Positions 27,872-37,452 are shown, numbered from the stretch's first letter. The stretch: 64,000 nt of DNA from Flavobacterium cheongpyeongense (GCF_003202435.1 NZ_QJHK01000013.1:1-64000), one strand, 5' to 3'. The notes: generated by a model not told the origin, from the sequence alone. Made by a program: numbers and translations.

Positions 27872-28525
27872 ATGAATAATTCTGATTTAATAAAGAAAAC
27901 AATAGCATTCGTAAAAGAAAAATTAAACGATGCTGAGGGCGGACATGATTGGTTTCATATTGAGCGAGTATATAAAAACGCACTTTTAATTGCAAGAGAT
28001 ACGAACTGTGATTTGCTTGTGGTTCAATTAGGCGCTTTACTTCATGATATTGCCGACAATAAATTTCATAACGGAGATGAAACCATCGGGCCAAAAACTG
28101 CACGTTTGTTTTTGGAATCTGAAAATGTTTTAGAAAATACTATTCAACACGTTATCCAGATCATCGAAAACATCTCTTTTAAAGGAGGAAATTTCGAAAA
28201 GAAATTCTCTTCGGCAGAACTTGACATTGTTCAGGATGCAGATCGTTTAGATGCGATCGGAGCAATTGGAGTTGCCAGAGCATTTAATTATGGTGGTTTT
28301 AAAAACAGGGCTTTGTACAATCCTGAAATAACGCCCCTTACTAACATGACCAAAGAAGAATACAAAAGCAATAATGCACCAACAATAAATCATTTTTACG
28401 AAAAGCTTTTGCTCTTAAAAGATAAAATGAATACAGAAACCGGAAAGCAAATTGCTACTGAAAGACATCGTTTTATGGAAAGTTTTTTATCGCAGTTTTA
28501 TGCGGAATGGGAAGGAATGAGATAA
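27872..28525 (+). CDS. HD-domain phosphohydrolase
   Basis: 217-residue cytoplasmic metal-dependent phosphohydrolase. The HD pattern is complete: GGHDWFHIERVYKNA (first His), GALLHDIAD (HD pair), VIQIIENISFKG, and LDIVQDADRLDAIGAIGVARAF with the late Asp. This arrangement is typical of the YedJ/YpgQ group, which acts on nucleotides in vitro. The true substrate is unknown. It stands alone between the desaturase terminators and the convergent feo operon. Confidence 0.92.
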   Translation: MNNSDLIKKTIAFVKEKLNDAEGGHDWFHIERVYKNALLIARDTNCDLLVVQLGALLHDIADNKFHNGDETIGPKTARLFLESENVLENTIQHVIQIIENISFKGGNFEKKFSSAELDIVQDADRLDAIGAIGVARAFNYGGFKNRALYNPEITPLTNMTKEEYKSNNAPTINHFYEKLLLLKDKMNTETGKQIATERHRFMESFLSQFYAEWEGMR

Positions 28526-28556
28526 TTTAGTTGTTCTGCAAAGTTACACCAGGATG

Positions 28557-28603
28557 ACACAAAACTTCACGAAGTTTTTTAGATACTTTGTGAAGCTTTG
28601 TGT
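28557..28603. repeat. Imperfect inverted repeat between convergent HD and feo genes
   Basis: Arms of 19 nt (ACACAAAACTTCACGAAGT against ACTTTGTGAAGCTTTGTGT) match at 17 positions. The CTTTGTG/CTTCACGAAG word content resembles the stretch at 52.37-52.43 kb. It may act as a terminator for either side, though it lacks a clear T tract. Confidence 0.4.
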
Positions 28604-28629
28604 TTTCTGGAATCTCTGTGAAAGTTTTT

Positions 28630-28752
28630 CTAAGAGCACCCACAATTGTCCTCGCCACAATCTTTTTTCTTTTTAGATTTCCAAAAGAACTTTTTAATCA
28701 AATAACCAATGGCGATAAATAAGATGATAAAGGCAATAATTTCTTGTATCAT
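28630..28752 (-). CDS. FeoB-associated Cys-rich membrane protein (40 aa)
   Basis: A short gene in the gap after feoB. It encodes one membrane helix (MIQEIIAFIILFIAIGYLI), a very basic segment (KKFFWKSKKKK) and a Cys-rich tail with three cysteines (DCGEDNCGCS). This is the pattern of the FeoB-associated Cys-rich membrane protein family, thought to play a FeoC-like accessory role in ferrous iron uptake. The ATG lies 6 nt after the feoB stop, so it is the last gene of feoA-feoB. Confidence 0.85.
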   Translation of the reverse strand: MIQEIIAFIILFIAIGYLIKKFFWKSKKKKDCGEDNCGCS

Positions 28753-28758
28753 AGCACT

Positions 28759-30858
28759 TTATTTTAAGAATTGATAGGTTAAAAGTGCTGTAACATAAGC
28801 AAGACCACTCATTAAAAAGAGCTGCATTACCGGCCACTTCCAGGAATTGGTTTCTTTTTTGGTAATGGCCAATGTGCTCGCACACTGCATAGCAAAAGCA
28901 TAAAAAAGCAACAATGATATTCCTGTTGCAAAATTAAATACTTTTTGACCAGTTTCAGGACGGATTTCTGCCTGCATTTTGCTTTTTATCGTAGCTTCAT
29001 TTTCACTTTCACCCACACTGTAAATAGTAGCCAGTGTTCCCACAAAAACTTCACGTGCAGCAAAAGAACTGATTAGGGCAATTCCAATTTTCCAGTCATA
29101 ACCCAAAGGTTCAATAGCAGGTTCAATAGCATGTCCCATTAATCCAATGTATGAATTTTCCAGCTTTTGCGAAGCCACTTCATTATGAAGCTGAGTCTCG
29201 CTTAAAGCCGTATTAGAAAATTTTTCTTTAACGATCATTTCTGCTTCGTTAAATTCTTTTCCGGGGCCGTATGAGGCTAAAAACCATAAAATAATCGATA
29301 TTGCCAGGATGATTTTACCTGCACCCATAATAAATGCTTTGGTTTTTTCGACAACATTTATTCCCACGTTTTTAAAAAGAGGTAATTTGTAACTTGGCAT
29401 TTCGACTACGAAATACGTTTTGGCATCTAATTTTAATACCTTATTCAGAATATAGGCTGATAAAATTGCAGCAAAAAAGCCTAAAACATACAGCGCCATT
29501 AAGGTCAGTCCCTGTACATTTATAATACCGAAAACACGTTTTCCGGGAATAACCAATGAAATTATAATCGCATAAACAGGTAATCTGGCAGAACAAGTAG
29601 TAAACGGAGTTACCAAAATAGTAATCAGACGTTCTTTCCAGTTTTCTATGTTTCGTGTAGCCATAATCGCAGGAATGGCACAGGCTGTTCCGGAAATCAG
29701 AGGCACCACACTTTTTCCGGAAAGCCCGAATTTACGCATGATTTTATCCATCAAAAAAACAACACGGCTCATATACCCGCTTTCTTCCAGAATAGAAATA
29801 AAGAGGAACAAAAAGGCAATCTGCGGAATAAATATAATTACACCGCCAATTCCCGGAATGATTCCCTGCGAAAGCAAATCAGTTAAAATACCGCTTGGAA
29901 GCTCTTGTGCCACCCAGCTACTTAAAGATGCAAATGAGGAATCAATAAAATCCATCGGAATGGTTGACCAGCTAAAAATCGACTGAAATATCAAAAATAA
30001 AATAGCAAAAAATATAGCATAACCCCAAATTTTATGTGTTAAGACACGATCAAGTTTTGCCCTGATGTCTTTTGCACTTGCAGCATCAACCTGCAAACCT
30101 GTTTTCAAAACATCATTGATAAACTGATACCTTTTAATGGTTTCTTTTTGCTGAAGGCGTTTTAATTCAGAATGTGATTTGGTAAATGTGCTTCGGATTT
30201 CATTTCGGTCTAAATGCGAAAAATTAACATCCTGTGTAATGACCAGCCACAATTTATATAACAATTGATTCGGAAAAGCATTTTGAAGCTTTTTAAAATA
30301 TTCAGGATCAATAACCGAAGCATTCAAACAAGGCTCATTTGGAATGGTTTTATAAGAAACAATTAATTCTTTTAATGTATCAATACCCAAACCTTTGCGG
30401 GAACTTACTAACGCAATTTTGGTTTTTAGTTTGTCTTCCAAATAAGGAATATCAAGTGTAATACCTTTGCTTTCCATACGATCAGACATATTGATGACTA
30501 AAATGGTTGGAATTTCAAGGTCTTTTATTTGAGTGTAAATCAATAAGTTTCTTTTCAGGTTTTCAACATCGGTTACAACAACTGCGACATCAGGATATAA
30601 TTTATCATTTTTATTCAGTAAAAGTTCAATAACCACACTTTCGTCCATTGAACTGGCATTCAGGCTATACGTTCCCGGTAAATCGAGAATGTTGGCTTTA
30701 ATATTATGAGGCAGTTTACAGAATCCGATTTTCTTCTCAACGGTAATTCCGGGATAATTCCCAACCTGCTGGTTTAAACCGGTAAGCTGATTAAAAACAG
30801 AGGTTTTCCCGGTATTTGGATTTCCGATAAGGGCAACATTGATATTTTGAACGCTCAT
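28759..30858 (-). CDS. feoB: Ferrous iron transporter FeoB
   Basis: 699-residue inner-membrane Fe(II) transporter with an N-terminal G domain. G motifs: GNPNTGKTSVFN (G1), GNYPGITVEKK with the switch Thr (G2), LDLPGTYSL (G3), INMSD (G4) and SSRKGLG (G5). The membrane part has the Gate motifs, including PFTTCSARLPVYAII and a later AAREVFVGTLATIY, and ends in a hydrophobic segment at LALLTYQFL-like sequence. The start overlaps the feoA stop by one base (TAATG), implying translational coupling. FeoB imports Fe2+ under microaerobic or reducing conditions. Confidence 0.97.
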   Translation of the reverse strand: MSVQNINVALIGNPNTGKTSVFNQLTGLNQQVGNYPGITVEKKIGFCKLPHNIKANILDLPGTYSLNASSMDESVVIELLLNKNDKLYPDVAVVVTDVENLKRNLLIYTQIKDLEIPTILVINMSDRMESKGITLDIPYLEDKLKTKIALVSSRKGLGIDTLKELIVSYKTIPNEPCLNASVIDPEYFKKLQNAFPNQLLYKLWLVITQDVNFSHLDRNEIRSTFTKSHSELKRLQQKETIKRYQFINDVLKTGLQVDAASAKDIRAKLDRVLTHKIWGYAIFFAILFLIFQSIFSWSTIPMDFIDSSFASLSSWVAQELPSGILTDLLSQGIIPGIGGVIIFIPQIAFLFLFISILEESGYMSRVVFLMDKIMRKFGLSGKSVVPLISGTACAIPAIMATRNIENWKERLITILVTPFTTCSARLPVYAIIISLVIPGKRVFGIINVQGLTLMALYVLGFFAAILSAYILNKVLKLDAKTYFVVEMPSYKLPLFKNVGINVVEKTKAFIMGAGKIILAISIILWFLASYGPGKEFNEAEMIVKEKFSNTALSETQLHNEVASQKLENSYIGLMGHAIEPAIEPLGYDWKIGIALISSFAAREVFVGTLATIYSVGESENEATIKSKMQAEIRPETGQKVFNFATGISLLLFYAFAMQCASTLAITKKETNSWKWPVMQLFLMSGLAYVTALLTYQFLK

Positions 30859-31097
30859 TATAAATTGGTTTTGATAGGTTCAACTTCAATTTCGCGAGCC
30901 GTTTCGACCCGAATTGCAACATGCGAGCCATTAATGTCCAGATATAAAGGATCTCCAAAAGGAGCAATTTGAAGTAATTCGACCAAGTTGCCCGGCAAAC
31001 AACCCATCTCTAATAATTTTAAAGGAATCAAATCGATATCAAAATCTTTGATAATGGCTTTTTCGCCTTTTTTCAGTGTATGGATAGTATTTAGCAA
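30858..31097 (-). CDS. feoA: Ferrous iron transport protein FeoA
   Basis: 79-residue SH3-like cytoplasmic partner of FeoB. KKGEKAIIKDFDIDLIPLKLLEMGCLPGNLVELLQIAPFGDPLYLDINGSHVAIRVETAREIEV covers the whole domain, including the LLEMGCLPG turn. The only suitable start is TTG at 31097; no ATG lies upstream before a stop-rich region. First gene of feoA-feoB-small Cys protein. Confidence 0.9.
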   Translation of the reverse strand: MLNTIHTLKKGEKAIIKDFDIDLIPLKLLEMGCLPGNLVELLQIAPFGDPLYLDINGSHVAIRVETAREIEVEPIKTNL

Positions 31098-31102
31098 GCT
31101 TA

Positions 31103-31130
31103 TTTAGATTGAATTTAGATTGCAAAAATA
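31103..31130 (-). promoter_or_regulatory. feo promoter and direct repeat in the leader
   Basis: On the minus strand a TATTTTTG -7 box runs 31130-31123. Between it and the TTG start the sequence CAATCTAAAT occurs twice with an 11-bp period. A direct repeat at or just after the start of transcription could be a repressor site for iron control; this is a weak inference. Confidence 0.35.
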
Positions 31131-31199
31131 GACAATAATTCTTTATTTAACGGAATTTAATGCAGTCGAATATGCTAAATGTTTCTAAAAAGAACGGTT

Positions 31200-31865
31200 T
31201 CATTCTTTACAAAGGAAATCAATATCTTCCAGGAGACGTTTAATATCTTCTTTATCTGTTCCGTCATAAAATCCTCGAACACGTCTTTTTTGATCAACCA
31301 AAACAAAATTTTCAGTATGAACCATATCGTACAGTTGCTCAGGGCGACCTAACTTCACTGCCAAATATGATTTTCGGGCCATGGTATAAATCTCTTTTTT
31401 ATCACCGGTAACCAAATTCCATTTGCTATCTACAACTCCATGTTTTATAGCATATGTCTTAAGAACCGGAATACTGTCTACTTCAGGAAAAACGGTATGG
31501 GAAAGCAGCATTACTTTCGGATTATTTAAAACAGCCTTTTGTACATCAGCCAAATTGGTGGTCATTTTTGGGCAGATAGATCCACAGGTTGTGAAGAAAA
31601 AATCGGCTACATAAATTTTTCCTTCGTAATTTTTTTGAGTAATGGTATCCCCATTTTGGTTTACAAAAGAAAAATCTGCAATCGTGTGATACTTACTTTT
31701 GTATTGTACTGTACTGTCAACCAATTCAGGATTCACATCGGCCGGATTATAGACTGGCAGCATTTTTTGTGGTTTTAAAGCAAAATAAAACAATGTTATG
31801 GTGACAGTTGAAAATACAATTAAAACAATGAAAAATTTTCGGTATTTATATAGTAAAGATTTCAT
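31200..31865 (-). CDS. SCO1/SenC family copper chaperone-like protein
   Basis: 221 residues. An N-terminal membrane anchor (FFIVLIVFSTVTITLFYFAL) leads to a thioredoxin-fold domain outside the membrane. The copper-binding CxxxC is present as FFFTTCGSICPKMT, and the distal His is in LLSHTVFPEVDS. DFSFVNQNGDTITQKNYEGKIYVADFFFT is typical. SCO proteins deliver copper to the CuA site of cytochrome oxidase or act as thiol oxidoreductases. It lies 102 nt past the feoA start in the same orientation, with its own transcription likely. Confidence 0.93.
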   Translation of the reverse strand: MKSLLYKYRKFFIVLIVFSTVTITLFYFALKPQKMLPVYNPADVNPELVDSTVQYKSKYHTIADFSFVNQNGDTITQKNYEGKIYVADFFFTTCGSICPKMTTNLADVQKAVLNNPKVMLLSHTVFPEVDSIPVLKTYAIKHGVVDSKWNLVTGDKKEIYTMARKSYLAVKLGRPEQLYDMVHTENFVLVDQKRRVRGFYDGTDKEDIKRLLEDIDFLCKE

Positions 31866-31936
31866 AAACAGATTTTGCGTGCAAAAATACGAAAAGGACT
31901 TTTTTTAAACCTTAAATTGGGACGTTTTTAACCAAA

Positions 31937-32872
31937 TTACAGCAAATGCTTTTTTTGGGGTTTCCGGATGGATTTATTCACTAAATACAACCCTGTCAGA
32001 GTTACTAAAACTCCAATGGCAATACTCTTTGTAAGGGTTTCACCAAAAATAAAAAAACCCAGAACAATGGCGACAATAGGATTGATATACGCATAAATAC
32101 TGCTGATTTCTTTTGGTAGATGCTGTAATGAATAAATAAAGGCAATGAAGGTTATTAATGAGCCCACAATTACTAAATACCCAATTGACCACCAGGATTC
32201 TGCCGGAATCTGACTAAGCGGTATGTTGATTTCGCATGCTTCAGTTATAACAAAAAGCATAAAGCTCGACAGCAGCATTTGCAGTCCTAAACTAAAATAC
32301 GGATTGAAACTGGCTGCTTTTTTCTTGGTTTGCAAAGTTCCAAAAGCCCAGGTAACTGTTGCCATTAGAGATAATAAAATTCCAAACTGAAATTCGGGTT
32401 TTAAGAAATCGCTTAAATAATCGAAGAATATGATACAAATTCCGCCAAAACTGATTAACATTCCTATAATTGCCAATTTAGCAACCCTTTCTCCCTGAAA
32501 AAAACAAATAATAACAATCCAAACAGGAAAAATGGTTGCAATTATAGCTCCAAGTCCGCTGGTAATATATTTTACACCCCAGGTACTTAAACCGTTGCTT
32601 AACGCAAAATTTAAAACAGAAAGGATCAGGATAGTTATCCATTGTTTGCCTTTTGGCCAGGGTTCCTTTTTTAACACAAAATAAATCACATATAATGTTC
32701 CGCCTAAAAATTGTCTAATAGTCGCCAATTGCAGACCCGGCATATGCTTAACGCCTTCTTTTGAAGCTAACCAGGTTGTTCCCCAAAAAAAGCTTACCCA
32801 GCACAAAGCTATAATTGGTAGCCCGATAGAGTCTATTCTTGCCAATATGGCGGTTTTTATTCTTGTTTTCAC
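31937..32872 (-). CDS. EamA/DMT-family transporter
   Basis: 311-residue inner-membrane protein with ten predicted helices in two EamA repeats (residues ~17-150 and ~160-300). Each repeat contains the family G/P pattern: CWVSFFWGTTWLASKEG, ATIRQFLGGTLYVIYF and FALSNGLSTWGVKYITSGLGAIIATIFPVWI in the first; YINPIVAIVLGFFIFGETLTKSIAIGVLVTLTGLYLV in the second. Family members export or import small metabolites such as amino acids; the substrate cannot be read from the sequence. Confidence 0.92.
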   Translation of the reverse strand: MKTRIKTAILARIDSIGLPIIALCWVSFFWGTTWLASKEGVKHMPGLQLATIRQFLGGTLYVIYFVLKKEPWPKGKQWITILILSVLNFALSNGLSTWGVKYITSGLGAIIATIFPVWIVIICFFQGERVAKLAIIGMLISFGGICIIFFDYLSDFLKPEFQFGILLSLMATVTWAFGTLQTKKKAASFNPYFSLGLQMLLSSFMLFVITEACEINIPLSQIPAESWWSIGYLVIVGSLITFIAFIYSLQHLPKEISSIYAYINPIVAIVLGFFIFGETLTKSIAIGVLVTLTGLYLVNKSIRKPQKKHLL

Positions 32873-33037
32873 TTTGTTTCACTTAGTGTCACAAAATTCC
32901 AAAAACTATTTCAAACAGCAGGTAAAAAGGCAAAATATATTCATGAAAGTTTTAGTTGGTTTCAATGAAATATTTGCAATTAAAAACTTACGATTGATTA
33001 TTGTTTAATTTTAACATAATGTTAGAGATAATAGCAA

Positions 33038-33045
33038 TATGTTTG
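33038..33045 (+). promoter_or_regulatory. Promoter -7 box of the M13 peptidase gene
   Basis: TATGTTTG fits TAnnTTTG. It contains the in-frame ATG at 33039, which therefore cannot be the translation start; this supports ATG 33072. Confidence 0.5.
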
Positions 33046-33071
33046 TATTTCAGACAAAAGAATATATAAAT

Positions 33072-35132
33072 ATGAAAAAAGTGATTACTAAACGTTTATT
33101 TTATGCTATTTCTGCAACGCTCACTATAGTTGCAGTACAAGCTCAAAATACCGTACCGAAGGAACCCGGTATCAATGTTTCCAATATGAAAAAAGAGATC
33201 AGTCCCAAAGATAATTTCTTTCAGTATGTAAATGGTACATGGTTGGATAAAACAGAGATTCCAAGTGATCGTACAACTTGGGGCAGTTTTAATGAATTAG
33301 TAAAAAAAACAGACAAGGATGCAATGGAAATTTTGAAAAGTGCTTCAAAAAATCCAAAGTATAAATCGAACACAGATCAAGGCAAGGCAGTAAATTTGTT
33401 TGCAACAGTTTTAGATACTGCAGGAAGAAACAAAAGAGGAATTGATCCATTGAAACCGTATTTGAAAAAGATCGATGCCATTAAAAATGTAGCTGATCTT
33501 CAAAAGTATTTAGTAGAAATGGAGCCTCAGGGCGGAAATGACTTTTTTAAGATTTACATTGGAGCGGATGAAAAAAACAGTTCTAAAAATTCTGTAACTC
33601 TGGCAGTAAGCCGATTAGGTTTGTCTGATAAAGATTATTACACTTCAGAAGATAAAGATTCTAAAGAAAAACGTGCTAAATATGAACTTCACTTAGCAAG
33701 AATGATGCAGTTTATCGGAGAATCTCCAGAAAAAGCGAAACAAAGCTCAACAGAAATTATAGCATTAGAAACAGCTTTGTCAACTCCAAGATTAGACCGC
33801 GTCGAAAGCAGGGACAGTCGTCTGCAATACAATCCGATGACGGTGGCTGATCTTCAAAAATTGACTCCGGCTATTAAATGGGATGCTTATTTTACCGGAC
33901 TTGGTCTTGCAAAGCTTGATACGGTGGTGGTTTCGGAAACCCGTTATATGAAAGCACTTCAAAATATTTATACAGAAAACAAAGTGCCACAATGGAAAGC
34001 GTATTTGAAATGGACTTTGTTAAACAGATCAACATTTCATTTGACAACCGATATCGAAACGGCAAACTTTGATTTTTACAGTAAAACACTAAGAGGGGCT
34101 CTGAAACAATTGCCTAGAGAAGAGACTGCCTTACAAATTGTAAATCGTAGTATTGGTGAAGCTCTTGGTAAATTATATGTAGAAAAGGTATTTCCTGCAG
34201 AAGCAAAAACAAAAGCAACAGATATGATTCACAATATAATTCTGGCTTACCAGAACCGTATTAATAATTTATCATGGATGTCAGGCGCCACAAAATTGAA
34301 AGCGATTGAAAAACTGAATAAGATTACTATAAAAGTTGGTTATCCGGATAAGTGGAAAGATTACTCTGCTTTAGAAATTAAAAGCGTTGCCGAAGGGGGA
34401 AGCTACTTTGAGAATGCAAGAAATCTGGCAAAATGGAATTTTAATAAAGGTCTTGAAAAATTAAATAAACCAGTTGATAAGTCAGAATGGGGAATGTCTC
34501 CTCAAACCGTGAATGCTTATTACAACCCTTCTTATAATGAAATTGTTTTCCCGGCTGCTATTTTGCAACCTCCTTTTTACAACTATCAGGCAGATGAAGC
34601 AGTGAATTATGGTGGAATAGGTGCTGTAATTGGTCACGAAATTTCACACGGCTTTGATGATTCAGGTGCTCGATATAATGCAGATGGAAACCTTATTGAC
34701 TGGTGGACGGCTGAAGATTTAAAACAATTTACAGCATTAGGAACTGCTCTTGCAGATCAGTATAGTGCTTTAGAGCCATTGCCTGGAATTCACGTTGATG
34801 GTAAATTTACTTTAGGAGAAAATATTGGTGATTTAGGCGGAATTAATGCTGCTTATGATGGTTTACAGTTGTATTTAAAGAAAAATGGTAATCCGGGATT
34901 AATTGACGGTTTTACTCCAGAGCAACGTTTTTTTATCTCATGGGCCACTGTCTGGAGAACGAAAACCAGAGATGAGGCAATTAAAAATCAGGTTAAAACA
35001 GATCCGCACTCACCGGGAATGTACAGAGCATATGTGCCAATTCAGAATGTAGATGCTTTTTACGATGCTTTCGAAATTAAAAAAGGAGACAAAATGTACG
35101 TTGAACCAGAAAAGAGAGTAAAAATCTGGTAG
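33072..35132 (+). CDS. M13 family zinc metallopeptidase (neprilysin/PepO-like)
   Basis: About 686 residues from ATG 33072, followed by a signal peptide (ITKRLFYAISATLTIVAVQAQ). The zinc site is complete: GHEISHGFDDSGARY (HExxH) with the third ligand in GENIGDLGG (ExxxD). NAYYNPSYNEIVFPAAILQPPF is the substrate-binding NAxY region. The C-terminus ends in VKIW with no Cys before the final Trp, unlike the CxxW of mammalian enzymes. It should degrade peptides in the periplasm or outside. Monocistronic, ended by a terminator. Confidence 0.95.
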   Translation: MKKVITKRLFYAISATLTIVAVQAQNTVPKEPGINVSNMKKEISPKDNFFQYVNGTWLDKTEIPSDRTTWGSFNELVKKTDKDAMEILKSASKNPKYKSNTDQGKAVNLFATVLDTAGRNKRGIDPLKPYLKKIDAIKNVADLQKYLVEMEPQGGNDFFKIYIGADEKNSSKNSVTLAVSRLGLSDKDYYTSEDKDSKEKRAKYELHLARMMQFIGESPEKAKQSSTEIIALETALSTPRLDRVESRDSRLQYNPMTVADLQKLTPAIKWDAYFTGLGLAKLDTVVVSETRYMKALQNIYTENKVPQWKAYLKWTLLNRSTFHLTTDIETANFDFYSKTLRGALKQLPREETALQIVNRSIGEALGKLYVEKVFPAEAKTKATDMIHNIILAYQNRINNLSWMSGATKLKAIEKLNKITIKVGYPDKWKDYSALEIKSVAEGGSYFENARNLAKWNFNKGLEKLNKPVDKSEWGMSPQTVNAYYNPSYNEIVFPAAILQPPFYNYQADEAVNYGGIGAVIGHEISHGFDDSGARYNADGNLIDWWTAEDLKQFTALGTALADQYSALEPLPGIHVDGKFTLGENIGDLGGINAAYDGLQLYLKKNGNPGLIDGFTPEQRFFISWATVWRTKTRDEAIKNQVKTDPHSPGMYRAYVPIQNVDAFYDAFEIKKGDKMYVEPEKRVKIW

Positions 35133-35149
35133 ATATAGCATAGCAAAAC

Positions 35150-35180
35150 GGCGCAGAATTTAGATTCAGCGCCATTTTTT
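35150..35180 (+). terminator. Terminator after the M13 peptidase gene
   Basis: GGCGCAGAAT pairs with ATTCAGCGCC (one mismatch) across a 4-nt loop, then a T run. It lies between convergent genes. Confidence 0.8.
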
Positions 35181-35192
35181 ATTTATTGATGA

Positions 35193-35603
35193 TTATTTCA
35201 AATGACTGTAAATATAGCTTTCAACTGCTTTTAGTTCCTCATCAGACATTGCCTTTGTCACAGGAAAATTGGTTTTCATGACAGCAAACTGACTTGGATC
35301 CACGATTGGTTCGCCATTCCCTTTCAAAAAAGTAACGATGTCTGCATTTTTATCTTTATAGGTTTTTGCTATTTCCTTGATACTTGGACCTATTATTTTT
35401 TGGTCTGGCTGATGACAGGATGTGCAATTTCCTTTTCCTTCAAAAATTTCTTTTCCTAATTCTTCAGGTGATTTGGTTGCTGCAGTTTCTCCTTCAGAAT
35501 AAGTTTCTTTTGTAGTTTCAGTCGGTTTTTCAAAAGGTTCCTGACTTTCTTTTTTACAAGCTAAAAAAGCAAAAGCAGCTAATAAAAATATAGTTTTTTT
35601 CAT
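35193..35603 (-). CDS. Lipoprotein c-type cytochrome
   Basis: 136 residues. The signal peptide ends in the lipobox AFLAC, followed by a Glu/Thr-rich linker (about residues 18-50). The haem site is GNCTSCHQPD and the likely axial Met is in QFAVMKTNFPVT. EELGKEIFEGKGNCTSC and SDEELKAVESYIYSHL match class I single-haem cytochromes c. Probably a membrane-tethered periplasmic electron carrier. It starts 2 nt past the hemB stop, so both are on one transcript, an apt pairing of haem synthesis with a haem protein. Confidence 0.92.
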   Translation of the reverse strand: MKKTIFLLAAFAFLACKKESQEPFEKPTETTKETYSEGETAATKSPEELGKEIFEGKGNCTSCHQPDQKIIGPSIKEIAKTYKDKNADIVTFLKGNGEPIVDPSQFAVMKTNFPVTKAMSDEELKAVESYIYSHLK

Positions 35604-35605
35604 GT

Positions 35606-36598
35606 TTATTTATTTAAGATAATGGCAGCTTCTTTAGCAAAATAAGTTGAGATAATATTAGCCCCGGCACGCTTAATGCAATAAAGTTGCTCTATCATGA
35701 TTTTGTCATGATCCAGCCACCCTTTTTCTGCTGCGGCCTTTACCATAGCGTACTCACCAGATACCTGATAAACTGCAACCGGTACATGAACGGCATTTTT
35801 TACCTCACGAACGATGTCCAGATAAGCCATTCCGGGTTTTACCATTACGATGTCAGCACCCTCTTCAACATCCAATAATGCCTCACGAATTCCTTCAATT
35901 CTATTGGCATAATCCATTTGATAAGTCTTTTTGTCTTTAGGTATATTTTGAGAATCAACCGGAGCAGAATCCAGCGCATCACGAAATGGCCCGTAAAATG
36001 CAGAAGCATATTTGGCACTGTAACTCATAATACCAACATTGTGATGACCGTTTTCTTCGAGGGCTTTTCTGATAGCCAAAACTCTTCCGTCCATCATGTC
36101 GCTTGGTGCTACAAAATCGGCTCCGGCTTCAGCATGGCTTAAACTCATTCGGGTTAAAGCATCCACTGTAGCATCATTAATTAACTGTCCGTTTTCTATG
36201 ATTCCATCATGTCCATAAATCGAATAAGGATCTAAAGCGACATCCGGCATAACAATCATTTCAGGTACTGCATCTTTGATGGCACGAATGGTTTGCTGCA
36301 TCAGCCCGTCTTTGTTCCAGGCTTCAACACCTTTGTTGTCTTTTAGATGGTCGCTTACTTTTACATAAATATTTACCGCTTTAATTCCTAAATTCCATGC
36401 TTCTTTAATTTCTTTTATGGTATTATCCAATGAATGACGGTAAATTCCCGGCATCGACGGAATGGCGACTTTTACATCTTTTCCTTCGGCAATAAACATC
36501 GGAAGCATAAAATCATTTGGACTTAAAGTAGTTTCACGAACTAAAGAACGAATAGATTCATTAGCTCTTAAACGGCGGTTTCTTTGTAGTGGGAACAT
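35606..36598 (-). CDS. hemB: Porphobilinogen synthase (delta-aminolevulinate dehydratase)
   Basis: 330-residue cytoplasmic enzyme joining two 5-aminolevulinate molecules into porphobilinogen. FPLQRNRRLRANESIRSLVRET opens the family. The catalytic lysines lie in MSYSAKYASAFYGPFRDA and MVKPGMAYLDI. The region around DYSIYGHDGII and GADFVAPSDMMDGRV lacks the three-Cys zinc site, pointing to the Mg-dependent type. It is encoded apart from the main hem cluster but only ~3 kb from hemF. Confidence 0.97.
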   Translation of the reverse strand: MFPLQRNRRLRANESIRSLVRETTLSPNDFMLPMFIAEGKDVKVAIPSMPGIYRHSLDNTIKEIKEAWNLGIKAVNIYVKVSDHLKDNKGVEAWNKDGLMQQTIRAIKDAVPEMIVMPDVALDPYSIYGHDGIIENGQLINDATVDALTRMSLSHAEAGADFVAPSDMMDGRVLAIRKALEENGHHNVGIMSYSAKYASAFYGPFRDALDSAPVDSQNIPKDKKTYQMDYANRIEGIREALLDVEEGADIVMVKPGMAYLDIVREVKNAVHVPVAVYQVSGEYAMVKAAAEKGWLDHDKIMIEQLYCIKRAGANIISTYFAKEAAIILNK

Positions 36599-36819
36599 AG
36601 ATGTTTTTTATAAATTTTACGTTGAATATTCCGGCTGAAAGCTTTAAATATTCATTTCAAAACCTGAATTAAAATAAGTGAAGCAAAGTTACAGAAAAAA
36701 CGACCAAATAAAGAGCCAGTAATGAGTTAGAATTCGTTAATATTATCTAAATTCGTATTGTTTTTTTAATTCCTTTTAAGAATCTTCTTATGGAATTTTT
36801 CAAAATTTAACTTTCCCAA

Positions 36820-37452
36820 ATGAAGAAATTATTTGCTTTTTGCTGCTGTTTGCTCTTATCCAGTTGTTTCGAAATAACAGAAAGAATCAAACACCATGAC
36901 GACCAAAGTGGCGAGTATACCTTAATGGTCGACTTTTCGCAGTCTTGGTTAAAAACAAAATCAGCCATCTGGCTGGAAGAAGTAGATGGTGTTAAAATTC
37001 CGAACGAACAGGAAATCACTCAGAAACTGGATGACTTTAAATCAAAAGTGTCAAAAATAGGAGGAATTTCAAATGTTATTACAAAAACCAATTTTGACAA
37101 ATATATTTTTATCATTAAATTAGATTATAAAACACTGAAAGCACTAAATGAAGTCGTAAATACTTTAAACAAGCAAAAGAATCAGATTCATTTTACAGGA
37201 GATTCAAAGAGTTTTGAAAGAATCGCCTCGTATCCAATTCCTGAGAAACTAATTAAGGATGAAAAGAAGAAAGAAGATCTGGAAAAAGCCAGCATTGTAT
37301 CTATTTACACTTTTGACCGGGACATTTCAGCAACATCTAACGGAAACAGCAAAATTTCTAAAAATAAAAAGACGGTTTTTTTAAAACAAAGCATGTACAG
37401 CGTTCTTAAAAAATCAGCACTGATGAACAATACTATTAAATTAAATCAATAA
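36820..37452 (+). CDS. Hypothetical lipoprotein
   Basis: 210 residues. Signal peptide and lipobox (FAFCCCLLLSSC) followed by a charged body with no family I recognise. It contains EYTLMVDFSQSWLKTKSAIWLEE near the N-terminus, which resembles a short beta-rich domain, and a Lys-rich C-terminal third. The next gene starts 15 nt downstream, encodes another exported protein and is probably translated from the same mRNA. Codon use is like the neighbourhood. Confidence 0.75.
   Translation: MKKLFAFCCCLLLSSCFEITERIKHHDDQSGEYTLMVDFSQSWLKTKSAIWLEEVDGVKIPNEQEITQKLDDFKSKVSKIGGISNVITKTNFDKYIFIIKLDYKTLKALNEVVNTLNKQKNQIHFTGDSKSFERIASYPIPEKLIKDEKKKEDLEKASIVSIYTFDRDISATSNGNSKISKNKKTVFLKQSMYSVLKKSALMNNTIKLNQ

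Noticed and set aside
32873..33071. Translation of the M13 peptidase from ATG 33039
   Set aside because: That ATG lies inside the TATGTTTG promoter box and would put a non-signal extension before a good signal peptide.
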